64,000 nt of DNA from Azospirillum formosense (lineage in GTDB: Bacteria; Pseudomonadota; Alphaproteobacteria; Azospirillales; Azospirillaceae), in the NCBI RefSeq assembly GCF_040500525.1, contig NZ_CP159402.1, forward strand, positions 248,001-312,000, written 5' to 3'. The notes under the pieces were generated by a model. That model saw only the letters and a list, made by a program, of their open reading frames with translations. It had not been told where the DNA came from and ran no database searches. The translations under genes and the position numbers were made by a program. Position 1 is the first letter of the stretch, and each line of letters opens with the position of its first letter. Below are positions 27,021-36,599 of the stretch, piece after piece.

Positions 27021-28220
27021 TCAGCGCGTCGAGACGACGATGGGCTGCGCTTCCACCTTGCCCTTCAGCGACGCGGCGGCCTGACGGGCGGCGGCGGTGT
27101 CGGCGTAGCCGCCGACGCGGACGACGTGCCAGGAGCGCTGCTCGGCGTCGGTCCAGTCCAGCGCGTAGGCGTTGAAGCCGAGACCGCGCAGGCGGCGGAC
27201 CAGCCCCTCGGCGTTGTCGGCCTGCTGGAAGGACCCGACCTGCACGGCGTAGCGCCCGTCCGCAGCGACGGCGGACGCCGGCGGCGTCAGCACGCCCGAG
27301 GACGGCGCCGTGGCGGGCGGCGTGGAGGCGGGCGTCGTGGAGGCGGGCGTCGTGGAGGCTGTCTTGGGGGCCGGCTTGGCGGGTTGCGGCGCCGGGCGCG
27401 CCACGGCGGCCGGACGCTGGGGCGCGGCCGGCGGAGGCGGGGCCGAGAGCATGGCCTGAAGCTCCGCCGTTTCCGCGGACTTCACCGGGGCGGGCGCCTT
27501 GGCGGGCTCGGCCGGGGGCGGGGCGATGGTCGAAACCGGCGGATGCGCCGGGGTCTTCGCGCTCTCCGCCGTTTCCACGGGGTGCGGCGCGGGTTCGGCC
27601 GGCTTGGCGGCGGCGGGGGTGGGCGAGGGCAGGGCCGGCGGTTCCGGCACCTTCAGCGCCGGCGGCGGAATCTGCGGCAGCGCCATGGGCGGCGTGGCCA
27701 CGGCGGGCGCCGGTGCGGCCGGAGCGACGACCGTCTGCGTCTGCATCGGCGGCTGCGGTTGGGCCGGGGTCGTTTGGGCCTGGGTCGGTTGGACTGGCGC
27801 GGGGGCCGCGCGCGTGATGAGCGGTTCCGGTTTGGCCTGGGCCGGAGCCACGGCGCTGGGCGAGCCGCCGCCGGGGGCCGGGGCGCTGGGGACGGCGGTG
27901 ATGAGCGGCGCCGGGGGCGCGGACGGCGCTTCCCCGCCCTGGTCCAGCATCACGACGACCGCGCCGATGCCGATGGCGGCGGCGAGCGCCGCGGCGATCT
28001 TGCCGATGGGCAGATGCCGCTCCGCCTTCCGCCCGGCGTCCGGGGACAGGAGATCGTCATCCTCCGCCGGGTCGGCCTTCAGGTCGTCGTTGAGGGCGCG
28101 CAGAAGGCGGGCGATGTCGTCCCTGGCCTCCCCGCCATCGTCGGCGGGGGCATCGGCCATGGGGCGCGCCTTGTGATCCGCCGTCCGACCGGCGGCCTTC
28201 ATCTCATCCTTGAACGTCAC
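27021..28220 (-). CDS. SPOR-domain membrane protein
   Basis: 399 residues. Cytoplasmic head (1-75), one membrane helix (about 78-96; KIAAALAAAIGIGAVVVML), a ~210-residue Ala/Pro/Thr-rich low-complexity stalk that would span the periplasm, and a C-terminal SPOR domain (about 322-399: YAVQVGSFQQADNAEGLVRRL, WHVVRVGGYADTAAARQAA). SPOR domains bind denuded peptidoglycan glycan strands at division sites, so a FtsN/DedD-like or cell-envelope role is likely. The stalk includes a repeated 15-bp unit around 27321-27360 (STTPA repeats). It looks monocistronic, with a terminator at 26920-26955. Confidence 0.88.
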   Translation of the reverse strand: MTFKDEMKAAGRTADHKARPMADAPADDGGEARDDIARLLRALNDDLKADPAEDDDLLSPDAGRKAERHLPIGKIAAALAAAIGIGAVVVMLDQGGEAPSAPPAPLITAVPSAPAPGGGSPSAVAPAQAKPEPLITRAAPAPVQPTQAQTTPAQPQPPMQTQTVVAPAAPAPAVATPPMALPQIPPPALKVPEPPALPSPTPAAAKPAEPAPHPVETAESAKTPAHPPVSTIAPPPAEPAKAPAPVKSAETAELQAMLSAPPPPAAPQRPAAVARPAPQPAKPAPKTASTTPASTTPASTPPATAPSSGVLTPPASAVAADGRYAVQVGSFQQADNAEGLVRRLRGLGFNAYALDWTDAEQRSWHVVRVGGYADTAAARQAAASLKGKVEAQPIVVSTR

Positions 28221-28392
28221 GGCGGCGTGCGCACCCAGTTGAAGATCGCAAGGAATCAGCAGTCACGGGACCGCGGCCCCGAAAGGGGCGCGCGGCGTTC
28301 CAAAGACCTTCTACTGTATTTCGACGTTCGTTCAAACGCCGATGCGACGAATTGGCGTGAGAAAGTTGGGCCGGAAGCGCGCCCAGGGCGCT

Positions 28393-29310
28393 TCAGGCCG
28401 CCGACCGGTAGGGATGTTCGGCCATCCAATGGCGGGCGATGTCCAGCCGGGTGGCGACCCACGCCTTGTCGTGGCCCCGCACATAGTCGAGGAAACGGGC
28501 CAGCGCCGCGGCGCGCCCCGGGCGCCCGACCAGACGGCAGTGCAGCCCGATCGACATCATCTTCGGCTGGTCTTCGCCTTCGGCGTAGAGCACGTCGAAG
28601 CTGTCCTTCAGGTAGGTGAAGAACTGCTCGCCGGTGTTGAAGCCCTGGTTGGTCGCGAAGCGCATGTCGTTGGCGTCAAGCGTGTAGGGCACGATGAGCT
28701 GCGGCCGGCCGAAGCGGTCGTCCCAATAGGGCAGGTCGTCGGCGTAGCTGTCGGCGTTGTAGAGGAAGCCGCCCTCCTCCGACACCAGCTTCCAGGTGTT
28801 GGGGCTGCACCGCCCCAGATACCAGCCGAGCGGGCGGGACCCGGTGACGCGGGTGTGGATCTCGATGGCGCGCAGCATGTGCTCGCGCTCCACCTCTTCC
28901 GGCAGATGCTGGTAGTCGATCCAGCGGTAGCCGTGGGTGGCGATCTCCCACCCGGCGTCCAGCATGGCGCGGACGGCGTCCGGGTTGCGCTCCAGCGCCA
29001 TGGCGACGCCGTAGACGGTCACCGGCAGGCCGCGCTCCGTGAACATCCGGTGCAGCCGCCAGAATCCGGCGCGGGACCCGTACTCGTAGATCGACTCCAT
29101 GTTCATGTGCCGCATGCCGACGATGGGCTGGGCGCCGACGATCTCCGACAGGAAGGCCTCCGACGCGGCGTCGCCGTGCAGGACGCAGTTCTCCCCGCCC
29201 TCCTCGTAGTTGATGACGAACTGCACCGCCACCCGCGCGCCGCCCGGCCAGTTGGCGTGCGGCGGACGGGACCCGTAGCCGATCAGGTCGCGCGGGTAGG
29301 TCTGGGACAT
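28393..29310 (-). CDS. puuE: Allantoinase, polysaccharide-deacetylase type (PuuE)
   Basis: 305 residues. Starts MSQTYPRDLIGYGSRPPHANWPGGARVAV in family style; NodB-like fold with NYEEGGE, EIATHGYRWIDY metal/active site region, and SIGLHCRLVGRPGR at the end, all typical of PuuE allantoinases. The family hydrolyses allantoin to allantoate in purine catabolism and is unrelated to metallo-dependent AllB. No ureide genes flank it; AMP nucleosidase (31160-32689) is the only other purine gene nearby. It starts 31 bp after yciB ends, so they may share a transcript. Confidence 0.9.
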   Translation of the reverse strand: MSQTYPRDLIGYGSRPPHANWPGGARVAVQFVINYEEGGENCVLHGDAASEAFLSEIVGAQPIVGMRHMNMESIYEYGSRAGFWRLHRMFTERGLPVTVYGVAMALERNPDAVRAMLDAGWEIATHGYRWIDYQHLPEEVEREHMLRAIEIHTRVTGSRPLGWYLGRCSPNTWKLVSEEGGFLYNADSYADDLPYWDDRFGRPQLIVPYTLDANDMRFATNQGFNTGEQFFTYLKDSFDVLYAEGEDQPKMMSIGLHCRLVGRPGRAAALARFLDYVRGHDKAWVATRLDIARHWMAEHPYRSAA

Positions 29311-29341
29311 GGCGGGTGCGCTCCGTTGGGAAGAGGGACGG

Positions 29342-29917
29342 TCAGGAGGCGGAGGACGAGGACTTTTCGGCCGGCGGCTCCTCCGGCACCTGATGGCGCA
29401 GGATCAGCGGGGCCTGGAGGGCGCTGAACAGCAGGGTCAGCGGCATGATGCCGAACACCTTGAAGTTCACCCAGGCGTCGGTGGTCATGGTGCGCCACAC
29501 CACCTCGTTCAGCGCGGCCAGTAGCAGGAAGAACCACGCCCAGCGGATCGCCAGCGTGCGCCACCCCGCGTCGGACAGGTTCAGAACCGACCCCAGGACA
29601 TGCTTCAGCACGTTGCGCCGCGTCAGGTGCGCCGTGAACAGGACCGCGGCGAACAGCAGATTGACCAGCGTCGGCTTGATCTTGATGAACAGGTCGTCCT
29701 GGAGCCACAGCGTCAGCCCGCCGAACAGCAGGACGAAGCCCGCCCCGACCACCGGCATCACCGGCACCTTGCGTTCGAACCGCCAGGAGATCAGGACGGA
29801 GATGCTGGTCGCCACCATGAACACGGCGGTGCCGATCATGATGCCGGCCTGGGAATTGGCGATGAAGAAGGCCGCCAGCGGGCCGGCTTCGATCAGCAGT
29901 CGGGCGTATTGGTTCAT
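29342..29917 (-). CDS. yciB: Inner-membrane septation protein YciB/IspZ
   Basis: 191 residues from ATG 29917; GTG 29926 three codons earlier is possible but would leave no ribosome site, whereas GAGG precedes the ATG closely. Five hydrophobic segments, with family landmarks GPLAAFFIANSQAGIMIGTAVFM, IKIKPTLVNLLFAAVLF, LTRRNVLKHVLG and DAWVNFKVFG. YciB affects cell-envelope synthesis and intracellular septation. In many alphaproteobacteria it directly follows ftsY; here lpxR and amn lie between them. Confidence 0.9.
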   Translation of the reverse strand: MNQYARLLIEAGPLAAFFIANSQAGIMIGTAVFMVATSISVLISWRFERKVPVMPVVGAGFVLLFGGLTLWLQDDLFIKIKPTLVNLLFAAVLFTAHLTRRNVLKHVLGSVLNLSDAGWRTLAIRWAWFFLLLAALNEVVWRTMTTDAWVNFKVFGIMPLTLLFSALQAPLILRHQVPEEPPAEKSSSSAS

Positions 29918-29983
29918 GATCCTCACATAGACCGAACCGGGCCCGGGATAAAGAGGGAAGCGGGGGGACGCCCCCGCTCCCGG

Positions 29984-31057
29984 TCAGAACCGGTAGGAGG
30001 CGCGGATCGAGCCGTAGTTGCTGTATGATTTCTGCCCCTCGAACTCCGGCGACAGGAAATTCTGGGCGTAGGAGATGCCGAAGGGGCCGTAGCGCAACGC
30101 CACGCCGAGCTGGAAGGCGGCGACGAAGTTGTGCTTGTCCACCGACCGGCTGTCGCGGAAGCTGTTGCCGTCGAGGAAGATGTTGCGGGCGACGGCGCGC
30201 CCCTCCGCCCCGGCGTAGACGTACCAGGAGAAGGGCGGGCGCGGGGCGCCGGAGGCCACGCTGTCCTGGTAGGGGATGCTGGCCGTCGGACGGAGGATCA
30301 GCGCGCCGACCGGCGGCGCCATGTTGCCGCCCAGCCGCATCGTGACGCCCGCCCCGCCGAAGGTCAGGACGTTGCCGACGCTGCCGGCGACGTGGGGGCT
30401 GATGTCGGCCTCGAAGGGGCCGATGCGGGCCGGGCGCTCGGCGCGCCAGACATGCTCGTAGCTGAGGATGATGCCGGGCTCGTTCTTGAGCTGGTAGTCC
30501 CAGCCCTCCGGCCAGCGGGCGCCGGGAACGATGCGGTGCACCGCCTTCTGGGTCTGCTCCGCCAGCGAGGCCGGGCCGACCATGCCGAGGTCCAGGTCGA
30601 TGCGGTCCACCTGCCGCGTCTCCTCCGCGATCACCGACAGGCGGCCGTACAGCCAGCCGGCGTAGGGACGGTCGGTGGGGTCGGGGATCGGCTTGGTGAT
30701 GTCGCTGGGGGTGTACATGTTCTGGCCGAAGGCGATGCCGTAGCGCCGCACCCCATGCTCGCCGATCCACGGGACGAGGTTGGCCAGCCAGTCGATGTTG
30801 CCGTAGGTCGGGCGGTCGCCGGAGACGTAGTAGAACTGGACTCCGTTCGTGTAGTAACGGTCGGTGCCGCCGCCGAACAGGTCGTTGTCGACCCAGGCAC
30901 CGATGGACGCACCGGACCGGGGCGTGGTTTCCGCCGGCGGAGCGGTGCCGGTGTTCGGAAGGCTGTCCGCCTCTGGTGCGCTTTGGGCCAGCACCGGCCC
31001 CGCCGCCAGCCCGAGAGAAAGGGCGGCGATCACGCTCCAACCTGCACGCACGGCCAT
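29984..31057 (-). CDS. LpxR-like outer-membrane lipid A deacylase (DUF2219)
   Basis: 357 residues from ATG 31057. Signal peptide about 1-25 (VIAALSLGLAAGPVLAQS), then a 12-strand beta-barrel pattern ending in aromatic C-terminal SIRASYRF, the outer-membrane assembly signal. LpxR hallmarks near the mature N-terminus: GAWVDNDLFGGGTDRYYTNGVQFYY, with the Asn-Asp pair and the DR-YTNG motif. LpxR removes the 3'-acyloxyacyl group from lipid A in Ca2+-dependent fashion in Salmonella. Activity here is inferred from family. An upstream GTG at 31087 would spoil the signal peptide. Confidence 0.85.
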   Translation of the reverse strand: MAVRAGWSVIAALSLGLAAGPVLAQSAPEADSLPNTGTAPPAETTPRSGASIGAWVDNDLFGGGTDRYYTNGVQFYYVSGDRPTYGNIDWLANLVPWIGEHGVRRYGIAFGQNMYTPSDITKPIPDPTDRPYAGWLYGRLSVIAEETRQVDRIDLDLGMVGPASLAEQTQKAVHRIVPGARWPEGWDYQLKNEPGIILSYEHVWRAERPARIGPFEADISPHVAGSVGNVLTFGGAGVTMRLGGNMAPPVGALILRPTASIPYQDSVASGAPRPPFSWYVYAGAEGRAVARNIFLDGNSFRDSRSVDKHNFVAAFQLGVALRYGPFGISYAQNFLSPEFEGQKSYSNYGSIRASYRF

Positions 31058-31103
31058 AATGGTCGACTTCCCTTCGTTGCCGAGCACCCTAAGATAAGAC
31101 GCG

Positions 31104-31119
31104 GGCGCCCTTTGGCGCC
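31104..31119 (-). terminator. Short hairpin between amn and lpxR
   Basis: GGCGCC-4 bases-GGCGCC hairpin 41 bp past the amn stop codon, with CTTATCTT downstream on the coding strand. It may be a weak terminator or simply a processing structure. Confidence 0.35.
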
Positions 31120-31159
31120 TGCACTTTCGGGTGGGGCAAAATGGCTTTCGGAGGGCGGC

Positions 31160-32689
31160 TTACTGGAAGGCCGCCTCGGCGAAGCTGCGCAGCTTGCGGG
31201 AATGCAGCGTCTCCATGCCGTGCTCGCGCAGAAGCTCCATGGCGAACACGCCGATCTTCAGATGCTGGTCCACCCGCTCGCGGTAGAAGCGGTCGGCCAT
31301 GCCCGGCAGCTTTAACTGCCCGTGCATCGGCTTGTCGGAGACGCAGAGCAGCGTGCCGTAGGGGACGCGGAAGCGGAAGCCGTTGGCGGCGATGGTGGCG
31401 CTTTCCATGTCCAGCGCGACGGCGCGGCTCTGGCTGAAGCGCATCAGCGGCTCGCGGTGGTCGCGCAGTTCCCAGTTGCGGTTGTCGATGGTCGCCACGG
31501 TGCCGGTGCGCATGATGCTCTTCAGCGCGTAGCCGGACAGGCCGGTCACCCGCTCCACCGCGGTCTCCAGGGCGCGCTGCACCTCGGCCAGCGCCGGGAC
31601 GGGCACCCAGGTCGGCAGGTCGGCGTCCAGCACATGGTCGTCGCGGACATAGCCGTGGGCCAGCACATAGTCGCCCAGCCGCTGCGTGCTGCGCAGCCCG
31701 GCGCAATGGCCCAGCATGATCCAGGCGTGCGGGCGCAGCACGGCGATGTGGTCGGTGATCGTCTTGGCGTTGGACGGGCCGACGCCGATGTTGACCAGCG
31801 TGATGCCGTTGCCGTCCGGGCGGGTCAGGTGGTAGGCGGGCATCTGCGGCAGGCGGAGCAGCCGCGCGCCGTTGGTGGGCGCCTCGCCGGGGGTGCCCCC
31901 CAGATTGGCGTTGTGAACGATGACGCCGCCGGGCTCCACGAAGCGGTCGTACTGGCTGCGGTAGGCGGCCAGCTCGGGATCGCCGGTCGGCTCCATGATC
32001 TCGCGGGCCATGCGGATGAACTCGTCCACATAGAACTGGTAGTTCGTGAACAGGACGAAGTTCTGGAAATCCTCCGGCGCCGTCGCCGTGTAGTGGCGCA
32101 GCCGGTGCAGCGAGAAATCCACCCGCGGCGCGGTGAACAGGGCCAGCGGCTTCACCGCGTCCAGCGACTCCTCGTAGGTGCCGTTGACGATGGTGTCGTC
32201 CATGCGGGCGAGGTCGGGCAGGTCGAACAGGTCGGGCAGGCCGGCCAGCCGCTCCGGCGTCAGGTCGCCCTCGACGTGCATGCCCTGGGGGAAGGCGAAA
32301 TGGATGGGGATCGCCTCGTCGCTGACGCCGACCTCCAGCGGGACATGGTGGTTGCGCAGCAGGAGCGAGAACTGTTCGCGGTAGTAGCGGTCGAACAGGT
32401 CGGGGCGGGTCAGCGTCGTGGCGTAGGTGCCTGGCCCCTCGACGAAGCCGTAGGCCAGCCGGGTGTCCACCGTGGCCGCCGAGGCGGTGGAGAGGCGGAC
32501 ATAGGGATAGTGGGCCTGCTCCCGCCGGCCGCCATCCTCGCCGCGGGTGAAGGCGGCGAAGCGGTCCCGCAGATAGGTGGTGTTGCGGTCGTAGAGGTTC
32601 TTGACGAGGGCCAGGGCGGCGTCCGCGTCGGTGAAACGCTCGACAGGACCGGGGGGAACGGGGGAGGGGGAGGTCTGGGCAGCCGTCAT
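31160..32689 (-). CDS. amn: AMP nucleosidase
   Basis: 509 residues from ATG 32689. An N-terminal AMP-nucleosidase-specific domain (about 1-190; ALALVKNLYDRNTTYLRDRF, YPYVRLS) is followed by a nucleoside-phosphorylase-type fold with VNIGVGPSNAKTITDHIAVL, WIMLGHCAGLRSTQRLGDYVL, and ALDMESATIAANGFRF with the catalytic acidic residue. It hydrolyses AMP to adenine and ribose 5-phosphate, thereby regulating adenylate levels. It lies 89 bp downstream of ftsY on the same strand. Further in-frame upstream codons to 34033 run inside ftsY and were rejected. Confidence 0.94.
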   Translation of the reverse strand: MTAAQTSPSPVPPGPVERFTDADAALALVKNLYDRNTTYLRDRFAAFTRGEDGGRREQAHYPYVRLSTASAATVDTRLAYGFVEGPGTYATTLTRPDLFDRYYREQFSLLLRNHHVPLEVGVSDEAIPIHFAFPQGMHVEGDLTPERLAGLPDLFDLPDLARMDDTIVNGTYEESLDAVKPLALFTAPRVDFSLHRLRHYTATAPEDFQNFVLFTNYQFYVDEFIRMAREIMEPTGDPELAAYRSQYDRFVEPGGVIVHNANLGGTPGEAPTNGARLLRLPQMPAYHLTRPDGNGITLVNIGVGPSNAKTITDHIAVLRPHAWIMLGHCAGLRSTQRLGDYVLAHGYVRDDHVLDADLPTWVPVPALAEVQRALETAVERVTGLSGYALKSIMRTGTVATIDNRNWELRDHREPLMRFSQSRAVALDMESATIAANGFRFRVPYGTLLCVSDKPMHGQLKLPGMADRFYRERVDQHLKIGVFAMELLREHGMETLHSRKLRSFAEAAFQ

Positions 32690-32778
32690 AGTCTTCAGAT
32701 AGGGCTTGGGCGTGGCGGCCGGAAGCCCTTTTCTCGTCCTGCCCGACCGCCCGCCGCCGGCCCGCGTTGCGGGCGCCG

Positions 32779-34044
32779 CTACTGCGACGGCAGCCCCATC
32801 AGCGACTTGGCGAACTGGTCGGCGTCGAAGGGGCGCAGGTCGTAGACGCCCTCGCCGATGCCGATGGCGTGCACCGGCAGCTTGAAGCGCTCGGCCAGCG
32901 AGACCAGAACGCCGCCGCGCGCCGAGCCGTCCAGCTTGGTCAGGATCAGGCCGGAGACGTTCACCATGTCGCGGAACACCTCCACCTGATTGTGCGCGTT
33001 CTGGCCGGTGGTGGCGTCCAGCGTCAGCAGGGTGGTGTGCGGGGCGCTCTCGTCCACCTTCTTGATGACGCGGACGATCTTGCGCAGCTCCTCCATCAGG
33101 CCGGCCTTGTTCTGCAGGCGGCCGGCGGTGTCGATCAGCAGGATGTCCACGCCCTGGCGCCGCGCCTCCTCCAGCGCGTCGAAGGCGAGGCCGGCGGCGT
33201 CGGCCCCGGTGTCGCGGGCGATCACCGGACAGCCGGTGCGCTCGCCCCAGATCTTCAGCTGGCTGACCGCGGCGGCGCGGAAGGTGTCGCCGGCGGCCAG
33301 CATGACCGTCTTGCCCTCGGCGCGGAACTGGCGGGCCAGCTTGCCGATGGTCGTCGTCTTGCCGGTGCCGTTGACGCCGACCACCAGGATGACGTGCGGC
33401 TTCAGCGCGGCGTCGATGACCAGCGGCTTGGCCACCGGGCCGACGATCTTCGCCACCTCGGCGGCCAGCGTGGCCTTGACCTCCTCCGGGCTGACCTCCT
33501 TGCCGAAGCGGGTGCGGGCCAGCTCCGCCGTCACCTTGGCCGCCGTGGTCGGGCCGAGGTCGGCGGTGATGAGCAGCTCCTCCAGCTCCTCCAGCGCCTC
33601 GTCGTCGAGCTTGCGCTTGGTGAAGATGCCGGAGATGCCCTCGGTCAGCTTGGACGAGGACTTGGACAGGCCGTCCTTCAACCGGGCGAACCAGCCCTTC
33701 TTGGGCTTCTCCTCCTCGGCGGTCAGGGCCACGGGGAGGTCGTCGCGGGCGATCTCCGGCGTGTCCTCGCGCTCCTCCGGCCCGGACGGCGGGGCGATGG
33801 GCGGCGGAGGCGGGGTCTCGACCGCGGGCGGGGGCGGCAGCTCGGGTTCCGGCACCGGCTCGGGCTCCGGGGCCGGCGGCTCCTCGGCGACCGGTTCCGG
33901 AACAGGCGGCTCCTGGAGCGGCTCTTTGGCGAGCGGCTTTTCGGCGACCGGCTCGGCGGGGACCGCTTCCGGAAGCGGGGCGGTCGTTTCGTCCTTGCGG
34001 GCTTGCTCTTCGGGCTTCTTGCGGCCGAACCAACGCAGGATCAT
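32779..34044 (-). CDS. ftsY: Signal recognition particle receptor FtsY (in frame with mtaB)
   Basis: 421 residues from the internal ATG 34044 ([10 protein letters not shown]). Acidic/proline-rich A domain (about 10-125), N domain helices (about 130-215), then the SRP GTPase: G1 [25 protein letters not shown] insertion-box region, G3 [12 protein letters not shown]4 [11 protein letters not shown]. It docks SRP-ribosome complexes at the membrane. The upstream mtaB frame reads into this one without a stop, so an 846-residue fusion protein is formally possible; I treat ATG 34044 as the functional start because its sequence is the family's usual N-terminus. No strong ribosome site is seen before it. 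Confidence 0.9.
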   Translation of the reverse strand: MILRWFGRKKPEEQARKDETTAPLPEAVPAEPVAEKPLAKEPLQEPPVPEPVAEEPPAPEPEPVPEPELPPPPAVETPPPPPIAPPSGPEEREDTPEIARDDLPVALTAEEEKPKKGWFARLKDGLSKSSSKLTEGISGIFTKRKLDDEALEELEELLITADLGPTTAAKVTAELARTRFGKEVSPEEVKATLAAEVAKIVGPVAKPLVIDAALKPHVILVVGVNGTGKTTTIGKLARQFRAEGKTVMLAAGDTFRAAAVSQLKIWGERTGCPVIARDTGADAAGLAFDALEEARRQGVDILLIDTAGRLQNKAGLMEELRKIVRVIKKVDESAPHTTLLTLDATTGQNAHNQVEVFRDMVNVSGLILTKLDGSARGGVLVSLAERFKLPVHAIGIGEGVYDLRPFDADQFAKSLMGLPSQ

Positions 34045-35319
34045 GGTGTGTCCACTGTTCTCAAGGGGGGTGCCGGTCAGCGCGCCGCCGGCCACGCCGG
34101 TGACCGTGGCGCGCAGGACGGAGCCGGGAGGCCGGGGCGTGCCCAGGCGGATTTCGGCGAAATGCTGGGTGCGGCCGAGATCGTCCTTCTCGACCAGCAC
34201 CGACACCTCGCGCCCGACCAGCGAGGCCAGCGTGCGCGCCTCGGCCTCGGCGCCGCGCGCGCGCAGACGGGCCGCGCGCTCCTTGCGGAGGCCGCCGTCG
34301 ACCTGCGGCATGCGGGCGGCCGGGGTGCCGGGGCGCGGGCTGTAGGGGAAGACGTGCAGCCAGGTCAGGCCGCACTCCTCGACCAGCCGCAGCGTGTTCT
34401 CGAACATCTCGTCGGTTTCCGTGGGGAAACCGGCGATGAAGTCGGCGCCGAAGACCATGTCGGGGCGCAGGGAGCGCACGCGCTCGCAGAAGGCGATGGC
34501 GTCGGCGCGGCTGTGCCGGCGCTTCATGCGCTTCAGGATCATGTCGTCGCCGGCCTGGAGCGACAGGTGGAGGTGCGGCATCAGCCGCGGCTCCGTCTCG
34601 ATCAGCCGCCACAGGTCGTCGTCGATCTCGATGCAGTCGAGCGAGGACAGGCGCAGCCGCGGCAGCTCCGGCACCAGCGCCAGCAGGCGGCGCACCATCT
34701 GCCCCAGCGTCGGCGTGCCCGGCAGGTCGGGGCCGAAGCTGGTGATGTCCACGCCGGACAGCACCACCTCGTTGTAGCCGGCCTTGACCAGCGCCTGCAC
34801 CTGCTCCACCACCGCGCCGATCGGGACGGAGCGCGAGGGGCCGCGGCCATAGGGGATGATGCAGAAGGTGCAGCGGTGGTCGCAGCCCTGCTGGACCTGG
34901 ACGAAGGCGCGCGCCCGGTCCTCGAACCCGCCGATCAGGTGGCCGGCGGTCTCCTTGACCGACATGATGTCGTTGACCAGCACCTTCTCCGCCGGGGCCA
35001 GGCCCCAGCTTTCCGGCTGCAGCTTCTCCTGGTTGCCCAGGACCTGATCGACCTCCGGCATGGCGCCGTAGCGCTGCGGGTCGATCTGGGCGGCGCAGCC
35101 GGTCACCACGATGCGGGCGTTCGGCCGCTCGCGGCGCAGCTTGCGGATGGTCTGGCGCGCCTGCCGTTCCGCCTCCGAGGTCACCGCGCAGGTGTTGACG
35201 ATGACGACGTCCTCAAGCCCGGCGTTGCGGGCGTGGGTGCGCATCACCTCGGATTCGTAGGTGTTCAGGCGGCAGCCGAAGGTGACGATCTCCGGCTCGT
35301 TGGTCACAGTGTCGCTCAT
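34045..35319 (-). CDS. mtaB: tRNA t6A37 methylthiotransferase MtaB (frame open into ftsY)
   Basis: 425 residues before the ftsY start. UPF0004 domain with three cysteines (TFGCRLN, VNTCAVT, VTGCAAQ), radical-SAM core with QGCDHRCTFCIIPYGRG (4Fe-4S cysteines), and a C-terminal TRAM-like region (about 360-420). It adds a methylthio group to ts6A/t6A at position 37 of tRNAs decoding ANN codons. No stop codon separates it from ftsY: the frame ends only at 32779. The C-terminus here crosses a C6 run (34065-34070 on the plus strand); deleting one base makes the stop overlap the ftsY ATG, and adding one gives a stop at 34061-34063. A slipped or misread base is therefore as likely as a true fusion. 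Confidence 0.88.
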
Positions 35320-35349
35320 GCTCTTTCAGCCTAACAGGCGGCCATTGAT

Positions 35350-36186
35350 TCAGGTGGCCGCCAACTCCGCGGACAGCCGCCCGCTGTAGCTGAGGGCGAC
35401 CGGACCGGTCATCAGGACACGGCCGTCCTCTCGCCATTCGATGGTCAGGGTGCCGCCGTCGAGGATCACGTCGACCTTGCGGCCGGTCAGCCCGCGGCGG
35501 ATCGCGGCGACCGCGGAGGCGCAGGCGCCGGTCCCGCAGGCCTGGGTGATGCCGGCCCCGCGCTCCCACACCCGCATGCGGACGGCGGTGGGGGACAGCA
35601 CCTGGACGAACTCGACGTTGGTACGCTCGGGGAAGGCCGGGTGATTCTCGAACACCGGGCCGACCTCGGCCAGCGGCACCGCCTCGGCGTCGTCCACGAA
35701 GAAGACGGCGTGCGGGTTGCCCATGCTGACCGCGGTGGGGCCGGCGAAGCCGCCGTGCGACACCGCGTCGAGGCGCAGCGTGTCCGCCGGCTCCGCCAGC
35801 GGGATCTGCGCCCAGTCCAGATTGGCCGGGCCCATGTCCACGGTGATGCGCCCGTTGTCGGCGCGGCTGGCCTGAAGGACGCCGGCGTTGGTTTCGAAGG
35901 CGACGCGCTCCGCCCCCGCCTCCTCCATCAGCAGCCAGCCGACGCAGCGCGAGGCGTTGCCGCAGGCCGACACCTCGCCGCCGTCGGCGTTGCGGATGCG
36001 CATGAAGCCCGCCGTGCCGTCCGTTTTCGCCGGCTCGATCACGATGAACTGGTCGCAGCCCACCCCGGTCTTGCGGTCGGCGATGGCCCGCACCTCGGCC
36101 TCGGCCGGCGTGTACGGCGTGTTGCGGGCGTCGATCACGACAAAGTCGTTGCCGAGCCCGTGCATCTTCAGGAATTCGCGCGTCAT
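35350..36186 (-). CDS. dapF: Diaminopimelate epimerase
   Basis: 278 residues. Both catalytic cysteines sit in classical motifs: SACGNASRCVG and TQACGTGACASAV. N-terminal FLKMHGLGNDFVVID and the GGTLTIEWREDGRVLMTGP end are typical. It converts LL- to meso-diaminopimelate for lysine and peptidoglycan synthesis. It ends 30 bp before mtaB, and the order dapF-mtaB-ftsY is common in alphaproteobacteria. Promoter presumably in the 86-bp gap before 36273. Confidence 0.96.
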   Translation of the reverse strand: MTREFLKMHGLGNDFVVIDARNTPYTPAEAEVRAIADRKTGVGCDQFIVIEPAKTDGTAGFMRIRNADGGEVSACGNASRCVGWLLMEEAGAERVAFETNAGVLQASRADNGRITVDMGPANLDWAQIPLAEPADTLRLDAVSHGGFAGPTAVSMGNPHAVFFVDDAEAVPLAEVGPVFENHPAFPERTNVEFVQVLSPTAVRMRVWERGAGITQACGTGACASAVAAIRRGLTGRKVDVILDGGTLTIEWREDGRVLMTGPVALSYSGRLSAELAAT

Positions 36187-36272
36187 GACCGCCGTTATAT
36201 GGCGACCGGGCCCGCGGAGTCCATGGCCGCACGGGGGACCGTGGCAAACAGTTCACGGGATCGTCGGGGGAG

Positions 36273-36599
36273 TCAGTGGGTTTCGGCCCCGCCGCTGTCC
36301 GCCGCGTCGCCGTCGGGCAGGGTGGCGGGCAGGGTGGCGCCCGACACCGGGGGAATGCCCTCGAGCAGGTCGAGCATCCGGGCGAGCGTGTCCTCCGACT
36401 CGGGCCGCGGCGGGGTTCCGCCGGTCCGCTCCCACGCCTCGTAGTCCCAGCCCGCGGCGCCCATCGCCATGTCGGGCAGGGTGAAATGCCCGTCCATGGC
36501 GTGGGTCTGCGGTCCGTCCGCGCGGGACAGCCCGACCAGCAGGGCGATGGACACGGTGACCCCAGCCACCCAGGCCCATAGCACGTCGCTGTTGTTCAT
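36273..36599 (-). CDS. Small membrane-anchored hypothetical protein
   Basis: 108 residues from ATG 36599 (MNNSDVLWAWVAGVTVSIALL), preceded by GGGAGG 6 bases away. One N-terminal membrane helix (about 6-25), then a polar, Gly/Asp/Glu-rich tail of about 80 residues with no known domain (LARMLDLLEGIPPVSGATLPATLP). Short gene, family not recognised. It lies between dapF and the gtrA-like gene on the same strand; about 150 bp separates it from the latter. Confidence 0.65.
   Translation of the reverse strand: MNNSDVLWAWVAGVTVSIALLVGLSRADGPQTHAMDGHFTLPDMAMGAAGWDYEAWERTGGTPPRPESEDTLARMLDLLEGIPPVSGATLPATLPDGDAADSGGAETH

Noticed and set aside
27300..27370. Repeats in the SPOR gene as a CRISPR-like array
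   Set aside because: Repeats are short, contiguous and coding (STTPA units); there are no spacers or cas genes.
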